From Brachybacterium equifaecis (GTDB lineage Bacteria; Actinomycetota; Actinomycetes; Actinomycetales; Dermabacteraceae): a stretch of 61,773 nucleotides of DNA. Position numbers and translations under genes: made by a program. This document shows, in pieces, positions 17,261-26,793 of this stretch (positions are counted from its first letter, which is position 1; each line of letters begins with the position of its first letter). The stretch covers positions 1-61,773 of the forward strand of contig NZ_JAKNCJ010000011.1 in the NCBI RefSeq assembly GCF_023509525.1, written 5' to 3'. The notes beneath the pieces were generated by a model. That model searched no databases, was not told the DNA's origin, and worked only from the letters and a program-made list of their open reading frames with translations.

Positions 17261-18349
17261 TCACACGGCTAGGCGTCGGGCGAGGGAGTCGCGCAGAACC
17301 GGCAGCGCGTCCCGGTGGACGGCCTCGCCCCGCTGCGCCCGCTCCGCGACCGCGAGCAGCATCGCGGTCTTCTCGTACACCTCCCACGCATCGCGCCGGA
17401 TCCGCAGGGCTCGCTCGTCGATCACCACCGTGGGGTCGAGCTCCCGCACCGCCTCGACGTAGCGACCCAGCAGCTCCTCGATCCCTCCCTCGGAGAGCGG
17501 GACGTACCAGGGATCGCAGTGCACGGCGCCGCCGATGATCGCGAGGTCCCGGGCGCGGTCGTCGGCCTGCGCCCACTCGAAGTCGATGGGGCGGGGCACG
17601 CCGCGGGCATCCCACACGACGTTCGTCGCGCACAGGTCGCCGTGCGCGAGCACGAACTCCTCCAGCGCCCCCATCAGCGGCTCGGCAGTCTCGACCTCCG
17701 CGCGCGCCGCGGCCATGATCTCCGCGATGCGGGGATCCTCGGCGATGCGCGGCCGACGGGCGCGCGCGGCGCCGAACACCGCATCGACGTCCTCCAGCAG
17801 CGACATGCCGCTCGGGGCAGCAGGCGTCTCGGGCCCTGCAGGCGCGGCGCCGACGACGGTCAGCGCCCCCCGCACGGGGAAGCGGCGCTGGTGGATCCGC
17901 GCGATGAGGCGCGCGTGCGCGGCGAGATGGTCCTGCGTCCAGTCCGACGGCGCCAGCGCGCGCCCCGGCACCCAGCTGGTCACGGCGAAAGGACGGCCGA
18001 GCGCGCTGCGCCGGGCCTCGGGCTCGACGTGCACGCCGACGGGCCCGCCGGCAGCCCGGGGCAGGAGCCGCAGCGCCGCCGCCTCCTCGCGCAGGGACGC
18101 GGGCAGGGCCTCGAGATCCTCGCCCTGGCGTGCGACGCGCACGGCCAGCGGCCCGCAACCGTCCCCCGCCTCGAGCCGCCACACGAGGAAGTGCTCACCG
18201 GATCCGGCGAAGTCGAGGGCGGCGGGCTCCGGGCGGGCCTGCTGCCCCGTCAGCGCTCCGCTGCTCCAGGCGGCGCGCAGCTGCGCTTCCAGGAGCGGAT
18301 CGGGGGCGGCCTCGCGGGCCGGGGCGCGGTCCTCGCCGGTGGTGGACAT
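17261..18349 (-). CDS. Aminoglycoside phosphotransferase-family kinase
   Basis: The 362-residue protein has the APH/choline-kinase fold signature: the catalytic loop VLAHGDLCATNVVWD and the metal-binding PIDFEWAQADDRARDLA. The N-terminal lobe has FLVWRLEAGDG and a PLAVRVARQG strand with the expected nucleotide-binding pattern. The substrate is unknown; such genes are often small-molecule or sugar kinases and not resistance genes. Start 18349 was chosen; divergent from the TauE gene with 36 bp between. Confidence 0.8.
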   Translation of the reverse strand: MSTTGEDRAPAREAAPDPLLEAQLRAAWSSGALTGQQARPEPAALDFAGSGEHFLVWRLEAGDGCGPLAVRVARQGEDLEALPASLREEAAALRLLPRAAGGPVGVHVEPEARRSALGRPFAVTSWVPGRALAPSDWTQDHLAAHARLIARIHQRRFPVRGALTVVGAAPAGPETPAAPSGMSLLEDVDAVFGAARARRPRIAEDPRIAEIMAAARAEVETAEPLMGALEEFVLAHGDLCATNVVWDARGVPRPIDFEWAQADDRARDLAIIGGAVHCDPWYVPLSEGGIEELLGRYVEAVRELDPTVVIDERALRIRRDAWEVYEKTAMLLAVAERAQRGEAVHRDALPVLRDSLARRLAV

Positions 18350-18385
18350 GGGGGCCAGCCTAAGCGCGATGCCTACGATGACCTG

Positions 18386-19288
18386 ATGGATCTTCTCGCT
18401 CTCGCCCTCGTGATCGGCCTGGCCACGGGCATCGTGGTCGGCGCGCTGGGAGCGGGCGGCGGCATCCTCGCGGTCCCCGTGCTCGTCTACCTGCTCGGCC
18501 AGGAGCCCCACGCGGCGGCCGCCTCGAGCCTCGTGATCGTGGCGCTGACGGCGATCGTCAGCCTGCGCCATCACGCCCGCGCGGGGAACATCGACTGGCG
18601 CGCGGGCGGGGTCTTCGGCGCGGTCTCGGTAGTGGGAGCGGTGGCCGGGTCGCGGCTCTCCCTGCTGGTGCCCTCCCCGCTGCTGATGCTGCTGTTCGGC
18701 GCGATGCTGGCGGCCGTCGCCGTCGTGATGGCCCGCAGCGGGATCCGTGCGCGGCGTAGGGAGACGGCTGCGCTGCGCCCCGCGACCTCCGAGCCTCCGG
18801 CGGCGTCCCGGCGGGCGGATGCGGTCGCGGCCCGACGCGCGGATCCGGTGGCCGCCCGACCCGCGGAGCCGTCGGCCGCGGCCGAGGGGATCGCGGTCCC
18901 GATGCCCCCGCGCGCTTCCCCCTCCTGGCCGCAGCTGATCGCCGCCGCGACGGCGACGGGCCTGCTCACGGGCTTCTTCGGCGTGGGCGGCGGGTTCATC
19001 GTGGTGCCGATGCTGGTGCTGCTGGGCCTGGCGATGCGCCGCGCCTCCGGCACGAGCCTGCTGATCATGATCATCGCGAGCGCCGTCAGCCTGCTGGCGC
19101 GCATCGGGACCCCGGTCGTGATCGACTGGCGGATCACGCTGCTGTTCGCGGGTGCCGCGATGCTCGGCGGGCTGCTCGGCGGACCGCTCTCGGCGAAGGC
19201 CCGCCCGTCCACGCTCACCCTCTGCTTCGCCGCCCTGCTGGGCGCCGTCGCCATCGGCACGCTGATCGAGGTGCTCGCGGTCGGCTGA
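18386..19288 (+). CDS. TauE/SafE-family membrane transporter
   Basis: A 300-residue membrane protein with two halves of about four helices. Each half starts with the family's glycine motif: VVGALGAGGGILAVPVLVYLLG at ~17 and LLTGFFGVGGGFIVVPMLVLLGL at ~195. Such proteins are thought to export sulfoacetate, sulfite or other anions. The halves are joined by a long basic Ala/Arg linker (~125-180) with repeated RADAVAARRADPVAARPAEP-like units, longer than usual. ATG 18386 was chosen. Confidence 0.85.
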   Translation: MDLLALALVIGLATGIVVGALGAGGGILAVPVLVYLLGQEPHAAAASSLVIVALTAIVSLRHHARAGNIDWRAGGVFGAVSVVGAVAGSRLSLLVPSPLLMLLFGAMLAAVAVVMARSGIRARRRETAALRPATSEPPAASRRADAVAARRADPVAARPAEPSAAAEGIAVPMPPRASPSWPQLIAAATATGLLTGFFGVGGGFIVVPMLVLLGLAMRRASGTSLLIMIIASAVSLLARIGTPVVIDWRITLLFAGAAMLGGLLGGPLSAKARPSTLTLCFAALLGAVAIGTLIEVLAVG

Positions 19289-19309
19289 GCGCCCGCTCGA
19301 CCTGTCTGC

Positions 19310-19750
19310 TCAGCCCCGCTCCCAGTCCTCCACTCCGCCCGGCTCCACCCGCAGCAGCGGGTGCGCGGGCGGGACCTCGCCCGGGGCGGGGAGCGCGGCA
19401 GCCGCCTCCGGTGCGCGCGCGGCGCACTTGCGGCGCAGGTGCTCGAGCTCGAACAGGAGCTGCCCCTCGGTGACGGGGATGCGCTCCGGGCCGTCGGCCC
19501 TCTCGGGCGCGCGGATGCGCGACGCGTCGAAGCGGTAGCCCCGGCCCGTCGCCTCCTCCTGCAGGGCGCGCAGGTAGGCGCCGATGGCCGCCATCGGATC
19601 CGCGTGCGCGGCGAACCGCTGCAGCTGCGGGTGGCTGCGGTAGCCGGTGGTCTCGCCCGCCAGGACCTTCTGCGCCAACAGCGCCTCGCGCCACCCGGCC
19701 ACGAGCCCCGCGCGGTCCAGGAGACGGGGGTGGAGGCTCCAGATTCTCAT
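19310..19750 (-). CDS. Pyrimidine dimer DNA glycosylase-like (DenV type)
   Basis: A 146-residue protein beginning MRIWSLHPRLLDRAGLVAGW, then ALLAQKVLAGETTGYRSHPQLQRF. This is the typical start of cellular T4 endonuclease V-like proteins annotated as pyrimidine-dimer DNA glycosylases. Whether it acts on UV damage is not established for these homologues. Start at 19750 was chosen because the conserved MRIWSLHP begins there. Confidence 0.7.
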   Translation of the reverse strand: MRIWSLHPRLLDRAGLVAGWREALLAQKVLAGETTGYRSHPQLQRFAAHADPMAAIGAYLRALQEEATGRGYRFDASRIRAPERADGPERIPVTEGQLLFELEHLRRKCAARAPEAAAALPAPGEVPPAHPLLRVEPGGVEDWERG

Positions 19751-19798
19751 CGCTCCAGCATCGCAGAGCCTGCAGCGACCCGGCATCCCCAGCAGCCG

Positions 19799-20785
19799 TC
19801 AGAACGCGAGCGGCGTGCCCCGCTCCCAGGTCACGGCGGCGAGACCGGCGTCGATCTCGCTGAGCACGCAGTGCCCGGTGGTCTCCAGGGGCCGGCCGAA
19901 CTCGTCCTTGCCGTCGAACTGGTCCTGCTGGTCCGCGCGCGCCCATTCGCGGCGCAGGCGGAAGCGATGGGTGGGCGCATCGTGCGTCACGCGGGCGCTG
20001 AGCACGCCCGTCGGCGCGAAGGAGAGCACGTGCAGCGTGCCGTGCGCGGGATCGGCGGCGCGGACCGGGATCGAGAAGGTCGCGAAGCAGGGCTCCGCCG
20101 CCTCGAGCGGGCGCGGGAAGGTGAGCTCGATGGCCGCGAGGCCGCCGCGCGCCCGCACCGCCCGCGTGATGGCGACGCCCTCGGCGCGGAACAGCTCGGG
20201 ATCGAAGGGCTCGGCGGCGCCGCCCGCGAAGCCCGCGCCCTGCGGGTCTCCTGAACCCTGCGCGTTCCCCTCGCCCTGCACCGCGTCCGCGCGGCACTCG
20301 AGATCCACGACGAGCATGACCCGCTGCGCCCCGTCGTGCACGGCCCGGGCGACCAGCGTGTGCACGAGCTCCCCGGTGCCGTCGGCCCCGAGGTGCAGGT
20401 CGGCGCCGAGGAAGATGCGGTCGGCGGCGACCGCCGAGTCGTGGCCCCACTCGCGCCGCAGGTCCATGAGGGCATCGAGATCGGCCCCGCTGAGCGGTCC
20501 GATCCCGCTGCGCAGCTGCGGCCGGGCGGCGGATTCGAGGTGGCGCTGCAGCAGCCCGCTGCCGAGTCCCAGGATGATCTCGAGCTCCCGCACGGCCTCG
20601 AAGGAGGCGCGGCGCGAGGGCTCCGTGCTGCCGCTCAGCCAGGAGCGCAGCGTGGGCGCCGAGACGGGGGAGGGGGCCTGGCGGCTGGCGGCGGCGAGCC
20701 GGCCCAGCGTCCATCCGCCCTGCACCATCGCCGACTGGAGGGCGCGTGCGAACGCGCCGGTCTTCTCGTCCTCAGTGGCCTGCAT
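19799..20785 (-). CDS. HTH protein with unknown C-terminal domain (paralogue B)
   Basis: A 328-residue protein. Residues ~10-80 look like an XRE-type helix-turn-helix (WTLGRLAAASR...SAPTLRSWLSG...) followed by a helix. The rest is a beta-rich domain with no family I recognise; it ends ITWERG-like (AAVTWERGTPLAF). Gene order, size and domain plan copy the gene just upstream, which it overlaps by 14 bases, so the two are probably paralogues made as one transcript. A Gly/Gln-rich insert (~170-190) is unique to this copy. Possibly DNA-binding regulators acting as a heterodimer; unproven. Confidence 0.6.
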   Translation of the reverse strand: MQATEDEKTGAFARALQSAMVQGGWTLGRLAAASRQAPSPVSAPTLRSWLSGSTEPSRRASFEAVRELEIILGLGSGLLQRHLESAARPQLRSGIGPLSGADLDALMDLRREWGHDSAVAADRIFLGADLHLGADGTGELVHTLVARAVHDGAQRVMLVVDLECRADAVQGEGNAQGSGDPQGAGFAGGAAEPFDPELFRAEGVAITRAVRARGGLAAIELTFPRPLEAAEPCFATFSIPVRAADPAHGTLHVLSFAPTGVLSARVTHDAPTHRFRLRREWARADQQDQFDGKDEFGRPLETTGHCVLSEIDAGLAAVTWERGTPLAF

Positions 20786-21725
20786 CCTCGCCCTCCCAGT
20801 CCCACTGCGCCATGATCCCGCCGGTCTCGAGGTGCGTCGCCGACAGCACGAGCGAGCTGCCCTGCAGGCGCACCGGCAGCGGCGGCCCGGAGGGATGGGC
20901 GGCGTCGGCCCCGGTCACCGCGTGCAGCCGCCGCGGGGGCGAGACGGGATCGAAGTCGATCCGCACGGACATCTGCCCGACGGGCACGGACGTGAGGCGC
21001 TCGTAGCGGCCCTCGGCCCCGCCGAGCGGCTGGGGATCGCCCTCGGGCACCGCATCCCACGAGACCGCCACGGTCTCGCCGCGGTGCAGGGGCGAGGCGA
21101 GCACGAGCTCGGCGACCGCGCAGCCGGCGGACTCCACGAGGCGCTCGCGCCCGAGCCGCACGCCGCTGCGCGGGAGCAGCCGCACCATCTGCGGGACGCC
21201 GCTGCTGTCTCGATAGCCGTAGGAGGCGGTGATGAAGCGGTCCACGCCCTCGCGCATCGCGCGCAGCACGAGCGTGCACCGGGAGCCGACGAAGCGGTTC
21301 TCGGCGTCGACCCGCACGGTCTCGAAGAACGCGACCTGCTGGGTCTCCTGCGCGGGGCTGACCCCGAAGTCGGCGCGGGCCTGCGCGAGCTCCTGGCCGA
21401 CGGCGATGCCGGTGGTGCGGGGCTGATCCTGGCTCCACCAGCGGGCCGTCCCCTTGGGGACGGGGTGCTCGGCGGTCATCAGGTAGCCCGTCGGCGTCTC
21501 GAGGATCTCCTCGAGGGCGGCGACGGCGCGCAGGCCCTCGCGGCGCTGGGGCCGGGTGCGCTCGTTGCGCCAGAGGCTGAGGGTGGAGGCGGAGCAGGAG
21601 ATGCCGAGCTCCGCGAGGCGCAGGCTCAGGCGCTGCAGGCCGAGGCCGCGCCGCCGGATCGCGGCGTCGAGCCGCGTGGAGAACGGGCCCTCGGGAAGGT
21701 CCGCGGGTGTGCGGGCAGGATCCAC
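20772..21725 (-). CDS. HTH protein with unknown C-terminal domain (paralogue A)
   Basis: A 317-residue protein. An HTH region at ~15-85 (RLDAAIRRRGLGLQRLSLRLAELG, then SASTLSLWRNERTRP) is followed by a beta-rich domain with FFETVRVDAENRFVGSRCTLVLRA and a closing MAQWDWEG. GTG 21725 was chosen because an AAGGAG lies 8 bases upstream; a longer frame reaches 21878 but its first 50 residues look compositional. It overlaps paralogue B by 14 bases. Function unknown. Confidence 0.6.
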   Translation of the reverse strand: MDPARTPADLPEGPFSTRLDAAIRRRGLGLQRLSLRLAELGISCSASTLSLWRNERTRPQRREGLRAVAALEEILETPTGYLMTAEHPVPKGTARWWSQDQPRTTGIAVGQELAQARADFGVSPAQETQQVAFFETVRVDAENRFVGSRCTLVLRAMREGVDRFITASYGYRDSSGVPQMVRLLPRSGVRLGRERLVESAGCAVAELVLASPLHRGETVAVSWDAVPEGDPQPLGGAEGRYERLTSVPVGQMSVRIDFDPVSPPRRLHAVTGADAAHPSGPPLPVRLQGSSLVLSATHLETGGIMAQWDWEGEDAGH

Positions 21726-21950
21726 GTCCTCTTCTCCTTCTCCGGATCCGCCCGGGGTCCCGACCGGCCCAGAGGCAGGGCCGGGTGTGGACGGTGACTG
21801 CTTCGAAGGGCAGAACGGATGGCCGTGCACGCGGACGCTGGGCGCAAGGCTAGACCCTCCAGCCCCTCGCCCGCGCACGACCTGCAGGGATAGTGCTGGT
21901 AGCCGTGCGCCAAGTTATGAGACCTCCGCCGGGCTGCCCGGCTGCGGGGC

Positions 21951-22574
21951 TCAGGGCTCCAGGCCTCCCGGCTCCAGGATCTCCGCCGTCTGCACGATGC
22001 TGATCTGCGGCGCGAAGAGCCCCATGACCTGCATCGCCGCTGCGCCATCGGTCGAGGTGGAAGGCGCGCAGGCGTCCTGCGCCACGCGGATCCGCATCCC
22101 GGCATCGGCCGCCGCCAGCGCTGTGGCGATGACGCAGCAGTCCGTCGAGACGCCCGTGAGGATCAGGTCAACTGTTTCACCCGGGGCCGCTCCCACGGCG
22201 GCGGCGAGGGCGGGCCCCCACTTCCCGAACGTGGGCTCCTCCACCAGCGGATGCGCCGTGAGCCCCTCCGCTGCCGGGACCAGGTCGTACAGCGGATCGC
22301 TCGCGGGCACGTCCGCGAAGGGCCACGCCCGGAAGTAGTCGCCCCAGGCGGTGGCGCGGTCGGCCGTCGGCAGCCAGCGCGTCACGATCGTCCGCTCGGG
22401 GCCGACGTGCGCCGCGAGCGCGGCGATCCTCTCCATCGCCTCCCCGAAGAAGGGGGAGGCCCAGTCGGAGGCGGGATCGGCGAAGATCCGCTGCGGGTCG
22501 ATGACGACGAGCCAGGGATCGGCGGCCGGGGCGGGCTCAGGGGCGGGGGCGGGGGATGCGGTCTGCGCGCTCAT
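21951..22574 (-). CDS. Cysteine hydrolase, isochorismatase family
   Basis: A 207-residue protein. WLVVIDPQRIF carries the catalytic Asp, TFGKWGPAL the Lys, and ILTGVSTDCCVIATALAAADAG the nucleophile Cys with its cis-peptide loop. The family includes isochorismatases, nicotinamidases and N-carbamoylsarcosine hydrolases; the substrate here is unclear. An Ala/Pro-rich lead of ~20 residues precedes the domain. Monocistronic as far as can be seen. Confidence 0.8.
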   Translation of the reverse strand: MSAQTASPAPAPEPAPAADPWLVVIDPQRIFADPASDWASPFFGEAMERIAALAAHVGPERTIVTRWLPTADRATAWGDYFRAWPFADVPASDPLYDLVPAAEGLTAHPLVEEPTFGKWGPALAAAVGAAPGETVDLILTGVSTDCCVIATALAAADAGMRIRVAQDACAPSTSTDGAAAMQVMGLFAPQISIVQTAEILEPGGLEP

Positions 22575-22612
22575 GCGCACACCGTAGCCCCCGCCGCCTG
22601 CAGTCCGTGCCC

Positions 22613-23686
22613 TCAGCGCGAGGCGGGAGGCGAGGGCGGAGTGCCGCCGTCCGACGGACCGCCTCCGCTCGGGGGCTGTCCGCCGGCCCCGGGACCGCCG
22701 CTGCCTCCCGGGCCGCCGCCGTCGCTCGCCCCGCCGCCGGCGGGCGCGGCCCCCATCGACGTGCCGGGATCGGTCTCCGGGTCGATCGCGACGGGGAGGC
22801 TGATCGCCCAGCCGGTCGCGGTGTCCCCGTCGGCAGAGCCGAGCTGCAGCTCCCCGCCGTCGTCCCCGAAGACGTTGTCGGTGGCGAGCGTGATCTGCGC
22901 GAGGTTCTCGGCGCTGCCGTCGTAGGCGGGCAGCGCGTACACGCTCTCGCAGACGTCCTGCGGCAGGGCGACCTGGGAGGTAGCGAGGATGCTCGAGTAG
23001 TCGGTGATCGAGGCGGCGTCGGGGTAGACCTCGAAGTGGATGTGGGGCCAGCGGCCCGAGTAGCAGCCCGGGAAGATCGAGGTGAACTCCACCGTGCCGT
23101 CGGCATCCGCGATCTGCACGCCGCGCAGGTAGTTCTCGTTCTCGAGCCCGGTCGAGTACAGCGAGTACTCGCCGCCGGCATTGCAGTGCCAGACGTACAC
23201 CGCGGCCCCCTCGTACGGGGCATTGCCGTCGGCGAGGTTCGTGAGGGTGAGGGTCAGGGTCATCGGCACGCCCTCTGCACTCGCGCTGCCGGTCCCGAAG
23301 CTCGAGCGGATGTCGCTGCGCACGATCCCCGACTCGGTCAGCACGTTCACGCCGTTGGTGCCGTCGGCCGGATAGGGGCCGTTGGTCTCCTCGGGGATCT
23401 CCCCGGTGCTGGCGGTCGCGGTCCCGTCGGACGCCCCGCCGTCCGACGCGCTGTCGGTGGAGGCATCGGTGCTGCCGTCCGTTCCGCAGGCGGCGAGGCC
23501 GACGGCAAGCGCGGTCGCGCCGATCCCGCCGAGCGCGCCGCGGCGGCTGAGGAGGGTGGTGATGTCGAAGGCGGCGCCCTGGTCGACCAGGGGCTCGTCC
23601 TGGTGGGCGAGCGTGCGGCTCTGGTAGGCGAGCTCGCCGGAGGCGGTGCGCTCAAGGCGCGGATCGGAAGGCTGGTGCGTGGTCAT
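22613..23686 (-). CDS. Secreted intradiol ring-cleavage dioxygenase-like lipoprotein
   Basis: A 357-residue protein. SRRGALGGIGATALAVGLAAC at ~47-67 is both a twin-arginine-like signal and a lipobox, so it is probably exported folded and lipidated. An Asp/Ser/Thr linker precedes a dioxygenase domain with GPYP, VYVWHCNAGGEYSLYS (Tyr ligands) and GRWPHIHFEVY (the two His ligands), as in Fe(III) catechol dioxygenases. A Gly/Pro/Ser-rich tail (~315-357) may span the wall. It may oxidise aromatics outside the cell; substrate unknown. Confidence 0.85.
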   Translation of the reverse strand: MTTHQPSDPRLERTASGELAYQSRTLAHQDEPLVDQGAAFDITTLLSRRGALGGIGATALAVGLAACGTDGSTDASTDSASDGGASDGTATASTGEIPEETNGPYPADGTNGVNVLTESGIVRSDIRSSFGTGSASAEGVPMTLTLTLTNLADGNAPYEGAAVYVWHCNAGGEYSLYSTGLENENYLRGVQIADADGTVEFTSIFPGCYSGRWPHIHFEVYPDAASITDYSSILATSQVALPQDVCESVYALPAYDGSAENLAQITLATDNVFGDDGGELQLGSADGDTATGWAISLPVAIDPETDPGTSMGAAPAGGGASDGGGPGGSGGPGAGGQPPSGGGPSDGGTPPSPPASR

Positions 23687-23798
23687 GGCAGGAGGCTACG
23701 AGGCCCGCCCCATGCCGGAGCCAGGCGTCTGCTGTGCACGGGCTGTGCGCTGCGGGCGGCGGCTTTGTCGAGGATCGCGCGGCGCTTACGGTGGGTCC

Positions 23799-25133
23799 AT
23801 GAGCACCGCCGGCCGGCCCCAGAGCAGCACGCCCGAGCCCCGCCCCCACCCGGGCGGCCGCCTCCTCCCCGGGGGGCGAGCCGGCCGCCGCGCCCGTGCG
23901 CTCGCCGCGCGCGAGGCACGCACCCTCGACCGCCCGATCGGCGCAGGTCGCCCCGGCTCCTTCCCGCTGACGTGGCTGCGCACTGGGCCGACGGGACTGC
24001 GCACCCGCCCTGGCTCCCGGAAGGGACCGGCGGGCCTGCCGATCCTCGTGATCCCCGGCGGCCCGGGCATGGCCTCGGCCCTGCTCTACCGCGGCTTCCG
24101 CCGCCGCGCCGCCGCCCGCGGCCTCGACGTGATCATGGTCGAGCATCGCGGCGTCGGCCTCTCACGGCGCGACGCGCAGGGCCGCGACCTGCCGCGGGAG
24201 GCCGTGACCCTCGAGGCCGCCGCGGCCGACCTCGCCGCGGTGCTCGATGCCGCCGGCGCGGAGCAGGCGGTGGTCGTCGGCTCCTCCTACGGCACCTATC
24301 TCGCGCAGCTGCTCGCCGTGCGCCACCCGGAGCGGGTCGCGGCGCTCGTGCTGGACTCCCCGATCCTGTCGGTCGAAGGCGATCTCGCAATGACTCGCGC
24401 GCACCGCCGCGCGCTCCTGTGGGAGGGGGAGGACCAGACGACCGCGCACCTCGCCGCCCTGGTGCGCGCCCAGGCGGGCCGCGGGGAGCCGATGCCCGTG
24501 CTCACCCAGGTGGTGGCGACGGTCTACGAGTTCTGCGGGCCGGAGGTGCTCGAACGGCTCCTGCGGGCCCGCGCCCGGGGCCGCCTCTCGCGGCTGTGGG
24601 ACCTGCTCGCCCAGCTCGGCACCGCAGAGATCGGCACTGCGGAGAGCGCCGGCACGACCTTCCCCTTCGTGCTCGAGCCTGATCTCGTCGAGGGCATCGC
24701 CTACGGAGAGCTCGGCTACGCCCTCCCGCCCGACGGCGGCCCGCTCGATCCCCAGCTCCTGTTCGCCCTCGTCGCGCACCGCGTGCCGCCGTTCCGCGGC
24801 GAGCCGGTCGATCTGCGGACGGAGGCGCCCCGCTACGGCTTCCCGACGCTCGTGCTCTCCGGCGACCGCGACCTGCGCACCCCGCGCCCCATCGCCCGCG
24901 CCCTCGCCGGGCTCGCCCCCCGCGGGATGCTCCTGGAGCTCGCGCGCACGGGCCACAGCGTCCTGGACACGCACCAGGAGGCCCTGCTCGAGATCATGGC
25001 TCTCGCGGCGTCCGGGCAGATCGAGCAGGCTCCCGACCGGGCGGCCGCGCTCGCCGATCTGCCCCGCCGGGGCATCAGCCCCGACGTCGGCGCCCTGCTC
25101 TCGGCGGTGATCCGGGCCGCGACGCGGCGGTGA
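23799..25133 (+). CDS. Alpha/beta hydrolase, proline iminopeptidase-like
   Basis: The 444-residue protein has an alpha/beta hydrolase fold: VIPGGPGMASALLY (oxyanion region), MVEHRGVGLSRR, the nucleophile elbow VGSSYGTYLAQ, LVLSGDRDLRTP carrying the acid, and TGHSVLD with the catalytic His. The HGGPG-like motif and RGxGxS pattern are typical of S33 peptidases. The first ~60 residues are Arg/Pro-rich and may start too early; ATG 23799 lacks a ribosome-binding site. The intradiol lipoprotein gene is divergent. Confidence 0.8.
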   Translation: MSTAGRPQSSTPEPRPHPGGRLLPGGRAGRRARALAAREARTLDRPIGAGRPGSFPLTWLRTGPTGLRTRPGSRKGPAGLPILVIPGGPGMASALLYRGFRRRAAARGLDVIMVEHRGVGLSRRDAQGRDLPREAVTLEAAAADLAAVLDAAGAEQAVVVGSSYGTYLAQLLAVRHPERVAALVLDSPILSVEGDLAMTRAHRRALLWEGEDQTTAHLAALVRAQAGRGEPMPVLTQVVATVYEFCGPEVLERLLRARARGRLSRLWDLLAQLGTAEIGTAESAGTTFPFVLEPDLVEGIAYGELGYALPPDGGPLDPQLLFALVAHRVPPFRGEPVDLRTEAPRYGFPTLVLSGDRDLRTPRPIARALAGLAPRGMLLELARTGHSVLDTHQEALLEIMALAASGQIEQAPDRAAALADLPRRGISPDVGALLSAVIRAATRR

Positions 25134-25144
25134 GGCTTCTGCCC

Positions 25145-25194
25145 CGCCTCAGCCCTGGGTCGCCTTAGGCCTGCCCCCGTCTCAGGCCTGCCCG
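25145..25194. repeat. Imperfect 16-17-bp tandem repeat holding the permease stop codon
   Basis: Three imperfect units: CGCCTCAGCCCTGGGT, CGCCTTAGGCCTGCCCC and CGTCTCAGGCCTGCCCG. The minus-strand stop of the NCS1 permease (25182-25184) lies in the third unit. Compare similar arrays at 29623-29676 and 37584-37663. Confidence 0.55.
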
Positions 25195-26708
25195 GCCTCC
25201 TGCCGGCGGATGGTCCCGCGCCGGGCGATGAACGTGATCAGGAAGCCGAAGACCAGCGCGAACAGCACGCCGAGGTTCGAGTAGGCCCAGGGCCCGTCCC
25301 AGTAGGCGCCGTCGGCCACCCAGGTCCCGAGCCCGAGCGGCTCGAGAAGGTACCCCTGCCAGTTGTTCCAGGGGGCGTCCTCGGCGTAGTTGTTCACGAC
25401 CAGGCCCCAGCCGATGACCGAGAGCACGACCATCGTCGCGATCGAGGTCCAGTCGAAGGCGCCGTAGCGTCCGTTCGCGTCGAACAGGGCGGCCTCGTCG
25501 TAGTCGCGGCGGCGCGTGAGGATGTCGGCGATGAGGATCCCGGCCCACGCGGCGATCGGCACGCCGAGCGTGATGAGGAAGCTCTGGAACGGCCCGATGA
25601 AGCTCTGCGCGAAGAACACGACCCAGATGGTGCCGAGGGTGAGGATCGTGCCGTCGACCGCGGCGGCCGCGGGGCGCGGCACGCGGATGCCGAGGCTCAG
25701 CAGCGTGAGGCCCGAGGAGTAGATGCCGTTCACCGCGCCGGAGACGAGGGTCAGCACGGCGACGATCCAGAAGGGGATCAGCGCCCACAGCGGCAGCAGG
25801 GTGACGAGGGTGCCGACGGGATCGCCGGCGATCTTCGCGGAGATGTCCGGGTCGGAGCCGGCGAGCAGCAGGCCGAAGACCACGAGGATCACGGGCGCCG
25901 CGGAGCCGCCGAGGGTGTTCCAGAAGACGATCGCGCCGTCGGACGCCGTGCGCTTCTGGTAGCGGGACCAGTCGGCCGAGATGTTGATCCAGCCCAGCCC
26001 GAAGCCGGTCATCACCATCACGAGCGCGCCGATCATCTGCTGCGGGGTGCCCGAGGGGATCGAGGCGACCTGGTCCCAGTGGATGTGGGGGATCGTGAGG
26101 ATCATGAACAGGATGGTCATCGCGCCGGTCGCCCAGGTGAGGACCGACTGGATGCGCATGATCGTGTGGTAGCCGAGCACGGAGGCGATCACGATGATCG
26201 CCGCGATCGCGATCGCGGCGATGACCAGCACCGCCGTGCCGGAGGCGAGGCCGAGGGCCTGGAAGACGGTCGCCGTGGCGAGCACGGCGGAGATCGCGAG
26301 CATCGTCTCCCAGCCGATCGACGTCAGCCACGAGACGATGCCGGGCACCTTCTGCCCGTGCACGCCGAAGGCGGCGCGCGAGAGGACCATCGTGGGCGCG
26401 CTGCCGCGCTTGCCGGCGATCGCGATGATGCCGCACAGCAGGAAGCTGATGACGATGCCGATCACGGCGACGACGCTCGCCTGCACGAAGGAGATGCCGG
26501 CGCCGAGCAGGTAGGCGCCGTAGCTCATGCCGAAGACGGACACGTTCGCCGCGAACCACGGCCAGAAGAGGTCGCGCGGGCGGGCGGTGCGCTCGGACTC
26601 GGCGATGATCTCGATGCCGGTGGTCTCGACCAGGGCACCGGGACGATCGGAGCGCTGCGCGCTCGAGGGGGCCGACGGCGCGGAAGGTGAGCTGGGGACG
26701 GACGACAC
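25182..26708 (-). CDS. NCS1-family nucleobase permease
   Basis: A 508-residue membrane protein with about 12 helices. Features of purine/cytosine permeases: PWFAANVSVFGMSYGAYLLGAG in helix 1, GLGWINISADWSRYQ in the middle, and WNTLGGSAAPVIL. It should import a nucleobase or related compound with a cation. GTG 26708 was chosen because GGAGG lies 5 bases upstream; an ATG at 26744 is in frame but lacks one. The Ser/Pro-rich N-terminus (~25 residues) is cytosolic. Confidence 0.88.
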   Translation of the reverse strand: MSSVPSSPSAPSAPSSAQRSDRPGALVETTGIEIIAESERTARPRDLFWPWFAANVSVFGMSYGAYLLGAGISFVQASVVAVIGIVISFLLCGIIAIAGKRGSAPTMVLSRAAFGVHGQKVPGIVSWLTSIGWETMLAISAVLATATVFQALGLASGTAVLVIAAIAIAAIIVIASVLGYHTIMRIQSVLTWATGAMTILFMILTIPHIHWDQVASIPSGTPQQMIGALVMVMTGFGLGWINISADWSRYQKRTASDGAIVFWNTLGGSAAPVILVVFGLLLAGSDPDISAKIAGDPVGTLVTLLPLWALIPFWIVAVLTLVSGAVNGIYSSGLTLLSLGIRVPRPAAAAVDGTILTLGTIWVVFFAQSFIGPFQSFLITLGVPIAAWAGILIADILTRRRDYDEAALFDANGRYGAFDWTSIATMVVLSVIGWGLVVNNYAEDAPWNNWQGYLLEPLGLGTWVADGAYWDGPWAYSNLGVLFALVFGFLITFIARRGTIRRQEAGQA

Positions 26709-26793
26709 GGACGCCTCCGGAGATCGAAGAGGGATGTGGCGCACATCCTCCCACGGCCGGGGGACGTCCCGGCGCGCAGGGCATCATGGGCGC

